Source: Cristatella mucedo (lineage: Eukaryota > Bryozoa > Phylactolaemata > Cristatellidae). Taken from it: DNA of 64,000 nt. The notes under the pieces were generated by a model. It was not told where the DNA came from and ran no database searches. It worked only from the letters and a program-made list of their open reading frames with translations. The stretch spans positions 1,219,001 to 1,283,000 of the forward strand of contig WPIO01000091.1 in the NCBI GenBank assembly GCA_009760855.2, written 5' to 3'. Below, piece by piece: positions 12,087 to 22,499 of this stretch. Position 1 is the first letter of the stretch; each line of letters begins with the position of its first letter. The position numbers and the translations under genes were made by a program.

Positions 12087-12867
12087 TGTTGCTGTCGTCA
12101 GGGTGTTTGTACATGTGCAGTTTTCTGTTATGATTTTGGATATATCTTTCGTGCAGCTGGCGCTTGATTCTGACACTAAGTTAGGAGCCGTAGTCGGCAG
12201 AGGTTCCCAGACGTGCTAAACGCATATCAACTATGCCAATACATATTTAATGGTAAAAGCTGTTCATGAGAATGATCCTGCTGTGATTCCACCCAGTGAG
12301 AATTTTCTGCAGTGCCATCGGTTTCCTTCTACCGCAGCCATGTCTATTCGTGATCGATCTTTTCAGCGAGCAGCACTTTGTGTACTGGTTTTTTATGTTC
12401 ATTTGAAACTGCAAGCTTCGCGGCCTCTGTAAACTGGTGGTGTTGTATAGCAACAGTGGACCTACAAAAACCAGCAGAAATATCGCTACACTATTGTATG
12501 GGTGCTGGTGCCTCGTTCATCCAGGTATCCACCAGATATACCGTTGGACCACTGTATAACATAAAGCAGCGTTTCCTGACCTCGGGTGCTTGGAATGCTC
12601 CCTACTTGCTTCGACAGATGGAGTTGTATTCATTTCATTGCTTCCCGTCGAGAAATGTCTGCATGCAGCTCGGAATCGACTAAGGGATCTCATCAAATCT
12701 CAATGGCGAGCTGTTCTGCTTTAAGTAGTAGGATGTACGATTGCCGAATAGCAGCTACCTTATTGATTACAATGACCATACCTGTGCCACCTGAAGTCAG
12801 GGATATCCTCGGGGCTACCCTGCCATAAGGAAAGTACAAAGAACGAGTGGGAGGTCGCCCTGCATAA

Positions 12868-12927
12868 TTTTTTTTATAAGCCGGCATTGTTACAGACATT
12901 TTTTATAAGCTGGCATTGTTACAGACA
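12868..12927. repeat. 29-bp tandem duplication
   Basis: TTATAAGCCGGCATTGTTAC and TTATAAGCTGGCATTGTTAC, 29 bp apart with one difference. Confidence 0.9.
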
Positions 12928-13616
12928 ATTAATGTTACAATTGGTTTTTGATGGCACTTAGTGTAAGTATCAGACAGAGCATGTATTGTTTACTATGCCC
13001 ATAGGGGTAGTTAGAAAAGGCATTGCAAGCACTTGTAAACTCATCATGTAGCTGTCGCAAGGTTTTCAGTGGGTTTAATTCAAAGCCGTTTTCTTTAAAC
13101 GACTAAAAATTAGTCTCACCTTCACTGCTCCGGCAAGTGAGAGTTCGGCCGGGTGCTTATAGTTGTCTTGCCAATACAGACTGCCTAAGCTGACCCCTCA
13201 GATCCAGCCTCTCTCGAATGTTTGGTCACGGTACTCTATTGTTAACGAAATTCGCCGATTGCCTTGCACGAGCCGGTAGAAGTGGTCAAGTGTCGCCTCG
13301 AGTCACTAAAGCTCGAATGACAGGCATTGACGAGTGCGATCAGCTGGCGTCGTACTGCCTCATACCGGTTTCCTTGAAGTGGTACAATAAGTGGTGCCCT
13401 ATTTCCTTGATGCTGCAGCTGCCAGCGATTTCATAAAGTATAGAAACTGGGGGGAGGCTGTAATAATCCTCAAGTGTGTGGTGCTGCTGGTAAGCGAAAG
13501 TCTAGTCGTCGCGACAGTTTAGGAGCCACTGTAAGTCGAGGGAGAGAGATAAAGACGGTGGTTCAACGAGCTAGATTCACTCCTTTTCGATGAACTTATG
13601 AAGCTGCAATTGTAGA

Positions 13617-13622
13617 AATAAA
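13617..13622 (+). terminator. Candidate polyadenylation signal AATAAA
   Basis: An AATAAA lies 2.05 kb after the MARCH stop codon, followed by an A-run. It is a candidate only. No transcript end can be proven from sequence and the 3' UTR would be long. Confidence 0.2.
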
Positions 13623-14654
13623 AAAAATTATTCGGTATGCTCTGATAAAGAGCCGGCAAGATGCAAGGCTCGCCCCTCGAAATCAGCCTTCAGTCATCCA
13701 GTTGTTTTTTTCGCAATCACACGAGAACCCGAGCGTCGGTTACTTTATTTAGTGAGTCAAGGTAAAGCTCGGTCAATGTGCATTACACATTAGAGAGAGA
13801 AAGTACAACGTCGATGTCTGCAGTTATAGGCTGAGAGCAGGGCAAATCGAAGAAGGTAGGATTCACCATTCGTCACGCCCTTGAGGTTTAAGATTAGCCT
13901 CCAATTATGAATTATCCCGGCGACGACCTGGCCCTTGCGGGGCAGTCTTCTTACTGGGCCTTTTTTCCATAGAGGAGCCTCGAATGCTGGGGCGTCAATG
14001 TGCGTGTCAATGTGCTGAGCCAATATTTCGATGCGACGACGCGAGACATTATATTTTCAGATGGGCTAAAAAGGTAACTTTCATAGGCAAGCCTGGAAGG
14101 CGCTCGAAGCCTTTCGGTTCGAGGGCCTTCAGATCTGCAGGAAAGGAGGCGATTGGTCTGACCGCTTTTACTTAAAGTCGCTTGAAAAAGGGTGCTCGCG
14201 ACGTTCGCTTAAAGCGCGAAGCTTTGGAGGCGTATCTCTTGGGAGGGAAAGCACTTTTTGCTATCGTCGGGGGTAGATAAACCTGAAAATAAAGGGCCAA
14301 CTAAAGAAAGAAAGGCAGAGGTAGTAAGTACTATGGGAGGCTTAACTCGAAATCGCCACCCTAATAGGCACAGCCGTCCTAAAATTTATAGTTGTCGGTG
14401 AGCCTTTGCCAAACCCTTGAGACAAATGGCAAAAGTAATGAAGATGTGTCATTGTCATTCCATAGATACACTCACAGATATGCACAGATGTGTTATTGGC
14501 AGGCTAGTCGGGGCTGCATTTTAGAATTAGTCTTGCGGTAGGTATCGTTCATAGCAGCTGCTGGCCCTCAAGAGCCTCTTGGAAGAGGATCAGTGGCTTT
14601 CCGGATTCCTTCGCCTGAATAATTGAAAAAAATACTCTTTTAATATATATATAT

Positions 14655-14800
14655 ATATATAATTCATTTGTATAGCGCCCCAAGAGAACTAAATCTATAT
14701 TCAGGCGCTTCACATTTGCCTCAGGGCTCGAGCCCACGACCTCAGCCAGACCTTAGTCGGGGCGAGCACCTCAACCGCTGGACCAATCAACTCTGTATAA
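14655..14800 (-). mobile_element. SINE2 (tRNA-like head, LINE A tail)
   Basis: Reverse complement has TTGGTCCAGCGGTTGAGGTG (A-box region) and GTGGGCTCGAGCCCTGAGG (B-box region). It then has AATGTGAAGCGCCTGAATAT to TTGGGGCGCTATACAAATGA, which aligns with the LINE A tail, and a (TA)n end. Confidence 0.85.
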
Positions 14801-16549
14801 ACTGGCAACCGAAAGTAATCTGCCGACACTAGCGGTAGAAAGTCGTCTAAGAATCCTAAGATTGATCTCTAGCGTTTGGAAACTCTAGCCTGACGCTGCA
14901 GTGAAGCCATTTAAGCAATAACTTTTCAATATGTTGCTAAAGCCCCTCGTTAGATGTTCGCAGAGTCGTCTGCGTCTTCGTGACCCAGGTCGTGAGTTCA
15001 ATAAGGTCGTTGGTTTGAGTCCTGAAAAGGACTATCCCGTATTGCCAACTGCAAGCGGCGAGGATAGCCCTTAATGTCCTTCTGCCACTATATACACTTT
15101 TTCGCCAAAGAATAATAATAATAATACATTTGCATAGCACTCCAGAGAACTTGTTTGCTTTCCTAACACTTGCCAAATGCTGTAAAGGAAGAACGATCAA
15201 ATTGCAATTGGTAACGTCCACAACGTCAACAAACATGCTATGGTTAGAGATAATGTGAACGTTGTAAACATGTAAATATGGTTAGTGCTATTCTGAATAG
15301 TGTCAGCACGCATAAGCTCGCAAAGGATTAATCTCAAGGACCTACCAACTGGTGCGAAAAAACGGGTTCCCTCTGGTTTTTTATAAATGTCAAATCTGGG
15401 TATGACGTGTCGTCAGTCGGGAGTGAGTTCCAGGCTCTGGGAGCATAGGAACTAAAGGCGCCGTCTCCAACATACTGGTTATGGTTGAGCTAAGCGATTT
15501 GAGTCAGAAAAGCAGGGGATATGTATGACATCTAGGCTGGTTTGGGAGAAGAATTGGTGCGTAGGCTGGAGCAAGAGAAGGAAGGGACCTCAAGGTGAGT
15601 AACAGAACTCTGAAGTCAAAACGCTGCTTGATTGGGAGCCAGTGCAGGTTGGCGATCAGTGGTGCGATGTGGTAACTATGACGCTCACGACAGACATGCC
15701 TAGTTGCAAAGTTTTGCACAAGCGCCTGATTGCACAGGCCGGTAGACCAGGAAACAGTGAGTTGCAGGAGTGGAGATGGGATGTCACACATGCATTGAAC
15801 AATTTGGATATCGCATCCCTGTCTAAGAAGGTCCAAATTTTTGCAATATTATGTAGTTGAAAGTTGGCAGACTTGACTGTGGAGCTAATGTGGTTGTCTA
15901 GTGATTGGTCCCTTTAGAAAAGAATATCCGTGTTCGTCGCCGATGCTCCAGGATATATGCTGGCTGAGCCGATTTTGAGTCATACTTGGTTCGCTCATAA
16001 CTGTTATGTTGGTTTTTCGTCATTCAACTTGAGAAAGTTTTATTCCATCCATATATGGATGTCAGCAATACATTCGGCAAGGGATTTAAGAGAATTAAAC
16101 ATGCTTAAGGGCTGGAAGGGATCAAAGCATAGGTGCAACTGTGTACCATCTGTATGGAAGTGAAAGCGTAGATTCTGCTTGGCAATCACACCCACAAGAG
16201 GAAGAGTATAAATTGTGAAAAGAGGCGGTCCAAGCACAGACCCCGAGGTACCCTGTACTTGAGTGGTTTCGGATGACCATGGTCCGTCTACATCAACACT
16301 CAATAGAGTCCCAGAGAGATAGAACCTAAGCCATTGCAGCAAAGTGCCAGTGATGCCCAGGCCAGATGAAAGGCGCTCGAGAAGGACTTAGAGATGTAAC
16401 CGCACAGAAGCTCGTCCCCCGGCTCTCTACCGGTGGACTGTGTGATGCAGTGCTGCCATGCGGTTAAAACACAGGCGGCCACAAATCGGTGCCGAAAGCA
16501 ACAGTTTATTGTGGGCCTGTTCGTAGCGGTTACGCGCCGGCGCAAGCGC

Positions 16550-16782
16550 TTTACGCGGCGCGCATCGGACCAACGGAGTTAACTGCGCGAACTCCCGAAG
16601 TACGAGTATAACCAACTACCCTGTGCGTTTACGCGGCGCGTATCGGTCCGACGGAGTTAACTGCACGAACTCCCGAAGCCCGACTATAATAACTACCCTA
16701 CGCGTTTACGCGGCGTGTACCGGACCGACGGAGTTAACTGCGCGAACTCCCGAAGTCCGAGTATAACTAACTACCCTATGCG
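16550..16782. repeat. Three 77-78 bp tandem repeats with internal inverted repeat
   Basis: Units start at TTTACGCGGCG at 16550, 16628 and 16705. Each holds GGAGTTAACTGCGCGAACTCC, in which GGAGTT and AACTCC can pair. Differences between units are a few substitutions. Confidence 0.9.
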
Positions 16783-16927
16783 CGCGTCGCTACAGCACCC
16801 CAAGATACGAGCGGCTAACTGAGTAGCCGGCAGAACACAACTGCGCATTCTAAGTTGCACTTAGCTGTCCGTCGCCGTAGGTTCGTCTCCCGTGCTCTCG
16901 AAGCGTAGTCCGCATCGACTACCGAAG

Positions 16928-17074
16928 CTCTCTCTCTCTCTCTGTCTCTGTCTCTCTGTCTCTGTCTCTGTCTCTCTGTCTCTGTCTCTCTGTCTCTGTC
17001 TCTCTGTCTCTGTCTCTCTGTCTCTCTGTCTCTCTGTCTCTCTGTCTCTCTGTCTCTCTGTCTCTCTGTCTCTG

Positions 17075-17131
<57 letters not shown>

Positions 17132-17264
17132 GTCTCTCTGTCTCTCTGTCTCTCTGTCTCTCTGTCTCTCTGTCTCTCTGTCTCTCTGTCTCTCTGTCTC
17201 TCTGCCTCTGCCTCTGCCTCTGCCTCTGCCTCTGCCTCTGCCTCTGACTCTGACTCTGTCTCTG

Positions 17265-17297
<33 letters not shown>

Positions 17298-17336
17298 GTC
17301 TCTCTGTCTCTCTGTCTCTCTCTCTCTCTCTCTCTC
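16928..17336. repeat. CT/CTCTGT microsatellite with hexamer sub-blocks
   Basis: This is 410 bp of (CT)n broken into CTCTGT, CTCTCTGT and, at about 17202-17246, CTCTGC blocks. The open frames across it are artefacts of the repeat. Confidence 0.97.
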
Positions 17337-17394
17337 GCTGTAATTGTTTTCGTCGGACCCTAGCTCTCGGTGTCCGTCCTCGGCCTAATTCTTC

Positions 17395-17522
17395 TTGGCT
17401 AGCCATTGGCTAGCCATTGGCTAGCCCCTGGCTAGCCCTTGGTCATTCCTCGGCCAGCCCCCAGCCCTTGGCCAGTCCTTGGCTAGTCCTTGACCTATCC
17501 TTGGCCAATCCTAGGCTAGTCC
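17395..17522. repeat. Degenerate 11-12 bp minisatellite (TTGGCTAGCC)
   Basis: About ten imperfect units vary around CTTGGCTAGCC and CTTGGCCAGTC. The core GGCTAGCC is self-complementary. Confidence 0.8.
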
Positions 17523-19324
17523 GCCTGCTACGGTTGCTCTAGTTGCCCTAGTCAGACCCACTAAGGCAAGGGCTAATATCGCGGCAAGCCTGAGAGCTGC
17601 TCCGTTGCTGAGATCAATAGTCTTAAAGGCTGCCGAAAGATCAAGCAAAACAAGCAGAAAGACTTTTCCTTTGTCTGCATTCCCGAGAGGTTCGTTATAC
17701 ACCCGAAGCGATACTGACTCTATGGAGTGATTAGCTCTACAACCAGACTGAAACTTACTTGATAGGTGCCAAGTTTCAATGTAAGAGTTTGGTTGGTCTG
17801 CAACTACAATCTTCCTCAAAATCTCTTGTCTAGCTTACTACTTGCTTCACATCCCAATTGATCGTGCGTAAATTGCTTTTTTTTGGGAGATAGAAACTAG
17901 CACTGTGAAGTGCATTCATTTCATGGTGAATCTTCCACGACTACCTTTACCCCGCCACGTGGATCGCTTCAATGGTTCCGGCGATAGAGCCGACTACCAT
18001 GTTTTTCAAGTAAATGAAGGTGTGTTCGTAATGGCGCCTATCGCGTATCCTGTCTTGCCCGAGAATTGGCTAGGAAATAGAATCACGTTTCGCTTCTGAG
18101 TCTTTGCTAAGTCTTAGACCGGCCCCCAGTTGTAGGCGTATTCGTCGAAGATCCATGTAGTATAGCAGCAGCACAGAAGTAATACTCAACGTCCAACCGC
18201 GGCTTTAGGCAAGTCTTCGACTGTAACCGATTTCGTTGTGCCGGAATACCAGAACGCTATTGTCCACGGTACAGTAGCTACGTAAATGGAACCTGATGAT
18301 GATGATGCTGATCCGCCATCACGACCTTAGTCAAACGACCTGCGCGATGACCTTCGCCCTGCGCGATGACCCCTGGCTGGTCGCATCTCATATCAATCGA
18401 TCCGGGCTAACGAACCCTATAAGGGTCGATAATAAGCGCTGGTCTGGCCACGACATCAATTAGATCGAGATCAACACTCTGTAGGGCACGATTCGTCAAA
18501 TATATCATCTTCTTATCCAGAGGGGTGGCGCCGAGAGTTTCTGTACGCTTACCCACGCTATTCCTTTTTGAGTCTCGGACATCAACTGCGTACGATCCGA
18601 GCTATTTTTATACTGTCCATATTAATATTTATACTGTTTCTGTTTATAGGAAAATCATCCAGACCGAGTGTAATCGCTCGAGTGGTACAATTGTAATGCC
18701 GAAGGCTCTGCGGAGGAGGAGTAACCTGCCCCTTACCAAGCGGCACGGCCTACCGCCTAATTCGGTTCAGTTCGAGTCTATGCGAACGCTGCAGCGAAAT
18801 GAGCGTTTCTGGTGCCACCCTACTTACCGCTAGTAAGGGATCGTGAGTTCGTGGAATGAATTGGAAAGAGATACTAACACGAATGGGAGATTTTACTGAA
18901 CTTTATTCGCAAGCGCACGATGTCGCTGAGCGTCTAATTCAGTTTTATAGTCACACTCCTCGCAGGCTCTCAACGAAAGAAACACCCTTGCGGGAAATAC
19001 GTACCGCAGTTAGGCTGCAAATGCCAATAGTGGGGAACGACCCAAATAGACTGAGTGCCCGAACAACCAGATCCTAGACCTTCGCCGGAGAACTAGGATT
19101 CCGCCTCCACCTTCACAAAGGCAAGAAAACCTCCACCTTCGCAAAGGCAGGAATACCTCGGACTCTGCAGTCTTACGGGAAATACGTGCCGCACTTAGGC
19201 TGCCTGCGTCTATAGTGGTGAACAAATAAAATAGACGGAGGGGCCCGAACCACCGTAACCTTGACCATGCATAACTCCCTGCCATATAATATGCCTGCCA
19301 TGCATAACTAACATCATTAATATG

Positions 19325-19508
19325 AGCCGTGATGGCACACTAGGTAAGGCGGTTGCTTTCACGGCCTCGGTCCCGAGGTCGTGGGTTCGATTCCTGCGGA
19401 GAGGCGATCCTTTATCGCCACTGCAAGCGGTGGTGATAGCCGTAAAGGCTCTTCTGTCGCTATACAAAAGAGGCTGTTTAATCAGCTAGGATTTATTATT
19501 TATTATTT
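19325..19508 (+). mobile_element. SINE1 with 9-bp target duplication
   Basis: It is flanked by ATTAATATG at 19316-19324 and 19509-19517. The A box (TGGCACACTAGGTAAGG) and B box (GGTTCGATTCC) of a tRNA gene are intact, followed by a non-tRNA body and an ATT-rich tail. It sits inside LINE A just after its 5' truncation point. Confidence 0.9.
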
Positions 19509-19976
19509 ATTAATATGTCATTAGCCTCAGGTCATGTCCCAGCACTTTCAAAACAGCTTTAGTCAGGCCACTTCTCAAGAAAGCGACACTAGACCAAGAG
19601 AACTTGAGGAACTACGGCCCAGTCTCCCTTCTACCATTTCTATCAAAGACACTGGAATGGGTCGTGGCGGACCAGCTGAACTCATATCTTGAAACTTCAA
19701 ACCTTGCTAGTAAGTTCGAGTCTGGCTTTAGAGCTAATCAATCCACACAGTCAGCATTGCTTGGGGTATACAACGACCTACTTAGGAATGCAGACATGGA
19801 TAGAGTTTCTCTGCTAGTTTTGCTCGATCTTTCGGCAGCTTTTGATACCATCGATCACAGAGTTCTTCTAAAGCGCCTCTCATCTCGCCTGGACATCACT
19901 GGCACTGCTCTGCAATGGTTCAGGTCCTATCTCAGTGGGAGACTCCAGAGTATTGATGTGAATGAACAAAGATCAT

Positions 19977-20626
19977 GAATGAATGAATGAATGTATCTCC
20001 GTCAGTAACTCCTCAAAGTCATTAAGACCATGTGGGTGTTACGCAGGAGAGTTTTCTATAGCGCACTCACAGCCTAAGCGGCTTTCGGTACGCATTTGGT
20101 AGCCAACAGACTTCGTCTCACGCAACAATGAGAAAGTGGGAAGCATAGCAGAGTCAGGAGAGCAGTTGAGGTAGTGAGTAGCATAGAAGTAGCAGTTCAG
20201 GACCGCTGAAAAAGATGTGCCATAGTCGGAAGTTGGAGAGTAGATGTCGTGGCGTAAGAATTGTGGAAGCGAGTTCCACAGTTTAGTACCTGCAGAGCTA
20301 AAGCTTCTGTCACCAACTGTCTTTAAGCGGAGGAATGGGACAGCTAACTTATTGTCCACACAGGACCTGAGGGCGCGAACATGCTGAAACTAATGCAGCA
20401 GCTCTGCTAGGTATGAAGGAGCCAAGCCGTGGCGGGCCTTGTAGGTCAGCGTAAGAACTTTGCTCTGTATCCTTTGCTCAACCGGCAACCATCCTAGCTC
20501 TTTCAGCAGAGGTGACACGTGCTCAAACCGCTGGGACTCGAAGACCAGCCTTGCAGCCATATTCATAGTCCGCTGTAGTGGCATAATAGCTTTCTTTGGC
20601 AGCCCAGCCAAAAGGGAATTACAATA
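19977..20626 (-). mobile_element. LINE B (second non-LTR family), antisense insertion into LINE A
   Basis: It is flanked by ATCAT (19972-19976 and 20627-20631). Restoring one copy gives the uninterrupted LINE A sequence seen elsewhere (16265 and 34650 regions). The minus strand encodes a C-terminal reverse transcriptase piece with [44 protein letters not shown] and [14 protein letters not shown]. It then has a conserved 3' UTR and a short (ATTC)n tail on the minus strand. Confidence 0.9.
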
Positions 20627-22264
20627 ATCATCTGAGGTACCTCTGAAATATGGGGTACCTCAGGGCTCCGTGCTAGGTCCGGTTCTTTTCACGGTTTATA
20701 CTCTCCCTCTTGCTGATGTGAGGGCCAAGCACAATCTAGGCTTTCACTTCTATGCGGATGACACTCAGTTGTACCTTTGCTTTGATCCCTCCCAGCCTTC
20801 GAGCACCTCAAATTCTCTCAACTCACTTGCTGCATGTATTGATGACATCCGCACATGGATGGCGGGCAAATTTTCTAAAAATAAACGATGATAAAACTAA
20901 CTTACTAGCTATGGGCAAACCCAGTGTGATTCAGAAATTGGAAAGGCCGACGCTCAAAATTGGCTCTGCCAGCATATCTCCAGTTGAATCAGCTCGAAAT
21001 CTAGGTGTCGTGTTACAAAGTGACCTCTCGTTCACGACCACATCAGCTCCACAGTCAAATCTGCCTACTTTCAGCTACATAATACTGCGAAAAATTCGGG
21101 CTTGTTTAGATAAGGATACCACGTCTTTGTTGGTCCATGCATTTGTGACATCCCGTCTTGACTTCTGCAACTCACTGCTTGCTGGCCTACCCGCATGTGC
21201 AATCCGGCGATTACAGCTAGTGCAAAACTCCGCAGCCAGGCTAGTCTGTCGTGGGCGTTGCAGTTGCCACATTACACCACTTCTCGCCGACCAGCACTAG
21301 CTACCAGTCAAGCAACGGATCGACTTCAAGGTTTTGTCGCTCACTTTTTGGTCACTTCATTATTTCGCTCCAGCCTATCTCTCAGATCTACTCCCCCACC
21401 AGGCCAAGCATCGTACCACCCGCTTTTTGGAATCCAACAGTTTACCAATACCTCGTACAAAGCTCAAATCTTTTGGAGACCATGCATTTAGTTCGTATGC
21501 TCCCAAAGCCTGGAACTCCCTCCCGACTTGCATCAGAATATCCCCTGACTTGGCCACATTTAAAAGGAACTTAAAACATACCTATTTAGGACAGCATTTA
21601 GTGGGTCCCTTTGATTGGTCCTTCATGTGCTTATGCGTGCTGATACTGTGCATGCTGCCACTAACCACATTTGCATGCTGACCCTGTGCATGTCACCCCT
21701 AACCATGTTATTCATGTTGTTTATCAAGCATGATATTACTCACCATTCAATCGCGCTACCGTATGTAGCAAATGTGAAGCGCCTAGAAAGAGATTGAGTT
21801 CTCTTAGGGCGCTTTATCAAGTGCACCATTATTATTTTTATTATCATAACTAGCTGGTACAATCAGGCAAGAGCTAAGTGGTATTGGGCCCGGTACCGTG
21901 GGCCCTTACGCTAAGAAATTAATACCGTCGTTCAACTACCGGACGAGTAACCCCGCCCAGCTTGAATGCCGAAAAATTTCCATACGATTCTTTTTGGACA
22001 GAGTTATGGCCGAGGTTGACAGGCCAGCCAACATCAATCAGCCGATCCTGCGGATAGCAGACCAATTCTCAAGGCCGAACCGCCGCAGCTGGTCTCGGAG
22101 CTTCCTGGCTCGCGCTAAATCTCTTGCAATCTCACCACACGGGCGCCTCTCTGGCTCACTGCTCCAGGACGAAGGTGTTTTTCTCAGCCAAGCAGTTCTT
22201 GTGCGCCCTAAAAACTGGCGCTGTGCTACACAATAACCAATCGTTCACCCGGGCTAGGAGAATT

Positions 22265-22458
22265 CACGTTCAAATATATAAAGTCCGCCGCTTCATATAA
22301 GAATTCTCTCGTTTTTAAGCACGCCTAATACATTTGTGATGGCCAGTCAGCAGCTCATACAATATGCCCACCCCGCCCGGGCACGTGTTACGGTGTCCGG
22401 CTAGTACTACCGGTAGCGGAAGTACTTAAGGACATGCGCGGGAAACGGCTACTGGAAC
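22265..22458 (+). promoter_or_regulatory. Presumed SIRT1 promoter region
   Basis: This sequence lies between the solo LTR end and the SIRT1 ATG. Visible are TATATAAAG at 22275-22283, a CACGTG E-box at 22382-22387, and GCGGAAGT (an ETS-factor type core) at 22416-22423. These are motif matches only, and the transcription start is unknown. Confidence 0.35.
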
Positions 22459-22499
22459 ATGGCCGAATACCCAGTGGTCTACATCGTACCGGGTACTGA
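22434..22499 (+). promoter_or_regulatory. Overlapping upstream ORF at the SIRT1 start
   Basis: An ATG (G at -3, C at +4) 25 nt before the SIRT1 ATG opens a 21-codon frame in another phase. It ends with TGA inside exon 1. If transcription starts upstream of 22434, this uORF would compete with SIRT1 initiation. Confidence 0.5.

Larger units (their letters stand above)
11570..15111. other. Intergenic stretch after the MARCH gene
   Basis: Apart from the TG repeat, the 29-bp duplication, a candidate AATAAA and a SINE2 copy, nothing was recognised. No open frame here resembles a known protein. Confidence 0.6.
16396..17609 (-). mobile_element. 1.2-kb composite insertion in LINE A, LTR-like at one end
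   Basis: It is flanked by GAGAT (16391-16395 and 17610-17614), and deleting it restores the LINE A reading exactly. On the minus strand it contains, in order, degenerate TTGGCTAGCC-type repeats, a 410-bp GA/CT microsatellite, a unique stretch, and a 400-bp TG...CA block (16794 down to 16395). The block has three 77-bp repeats and a CAATAAACTG polyadenylation-like site. The block resembles an LTR with U3 repeats. No matching LTR is present at the other end (17609), so it would be 5'-truncated or something else. Confidence 0.6.
15112..17830 (-). mobile_element. LINE A copy on the minus strand, interrupted at 16396-17609
   Basis: It reads from a 5'-truncated reverse transcriptase (17830 down, with LVLLDLSAAFKTID) through the insertion to [16 protein letters not shown] (16250) and a HFHTDGTQL version of the YADD motif. 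It then has thumb motifs (15730-15590), an LTLRSLPSLAPAY segment, and an ATT tail at 15112-15130. There are many stops and the catalytic YADD is mutated to HTDG. Confidence 0.85.
19311..21844 (+). mobile_element. LINE A (CR1/L2/Rex1-like non-LTR retrotransposon), best copy, 5'-truncated and nested
   Basis: The copy is flanked by an 8-bp duplication CATAACTA (19303-19310 and 21845-21852). The reverse transcriptase reads ENLRNYGPVSLLPFL, LVLLDLSAAFDTIDH (motif A), then after the LINE B insertion [13 protein letters not shown], the [10 protein letters not shown] active-site motif, the LLAGLPAC and HWLPVKQRIDF thumb-type motifs, and AWNSLPTCIR. There are frameshifts after KFSKNK (about 20885) and later, so it is dead. 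The 3' end is the family tail (GTGAAGCGCCTAGAAAGAG...GGGCGCTTTATCAAG) plus ATT repeats. SINE1 and LINE B are inserted in it. Confidence 0.9.
18692..22230 (+). mobile_element. Solo LTR, copy 1, split by nested insertions
   Basis: The element begins TGTAATGCCGAAGG and ends GGCGCTGTGCTACA, with a 4-bp duplication CAAT on both sides (18688-18691 and 22231-22234). It matches the copy at 62485-63582 at both ends (for example the stretch GACAGGCCAGCCAACATCAATCAG near 22019). Removing the nested LINE (19311-21844) and one copy of its target duplication leaves about 997 bp. No internal retroviral genes are present, so this is a solo LTR. The strand is arbitrary. Confidence 0.85.

Noticed and set aside
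16861-17413. 173-181 codon Arg/Glu or Ser/Leu frames
   Set aside because: They span a CT microsatellite inside a transposon insertion. Repeat periodicity, not selection, keeps the frames open.
19604-21300. Active LINE reverse transcriptase gene
   Set aside because: It is 5'-truncated, split by LINE B and frameshifted after the YADD region.
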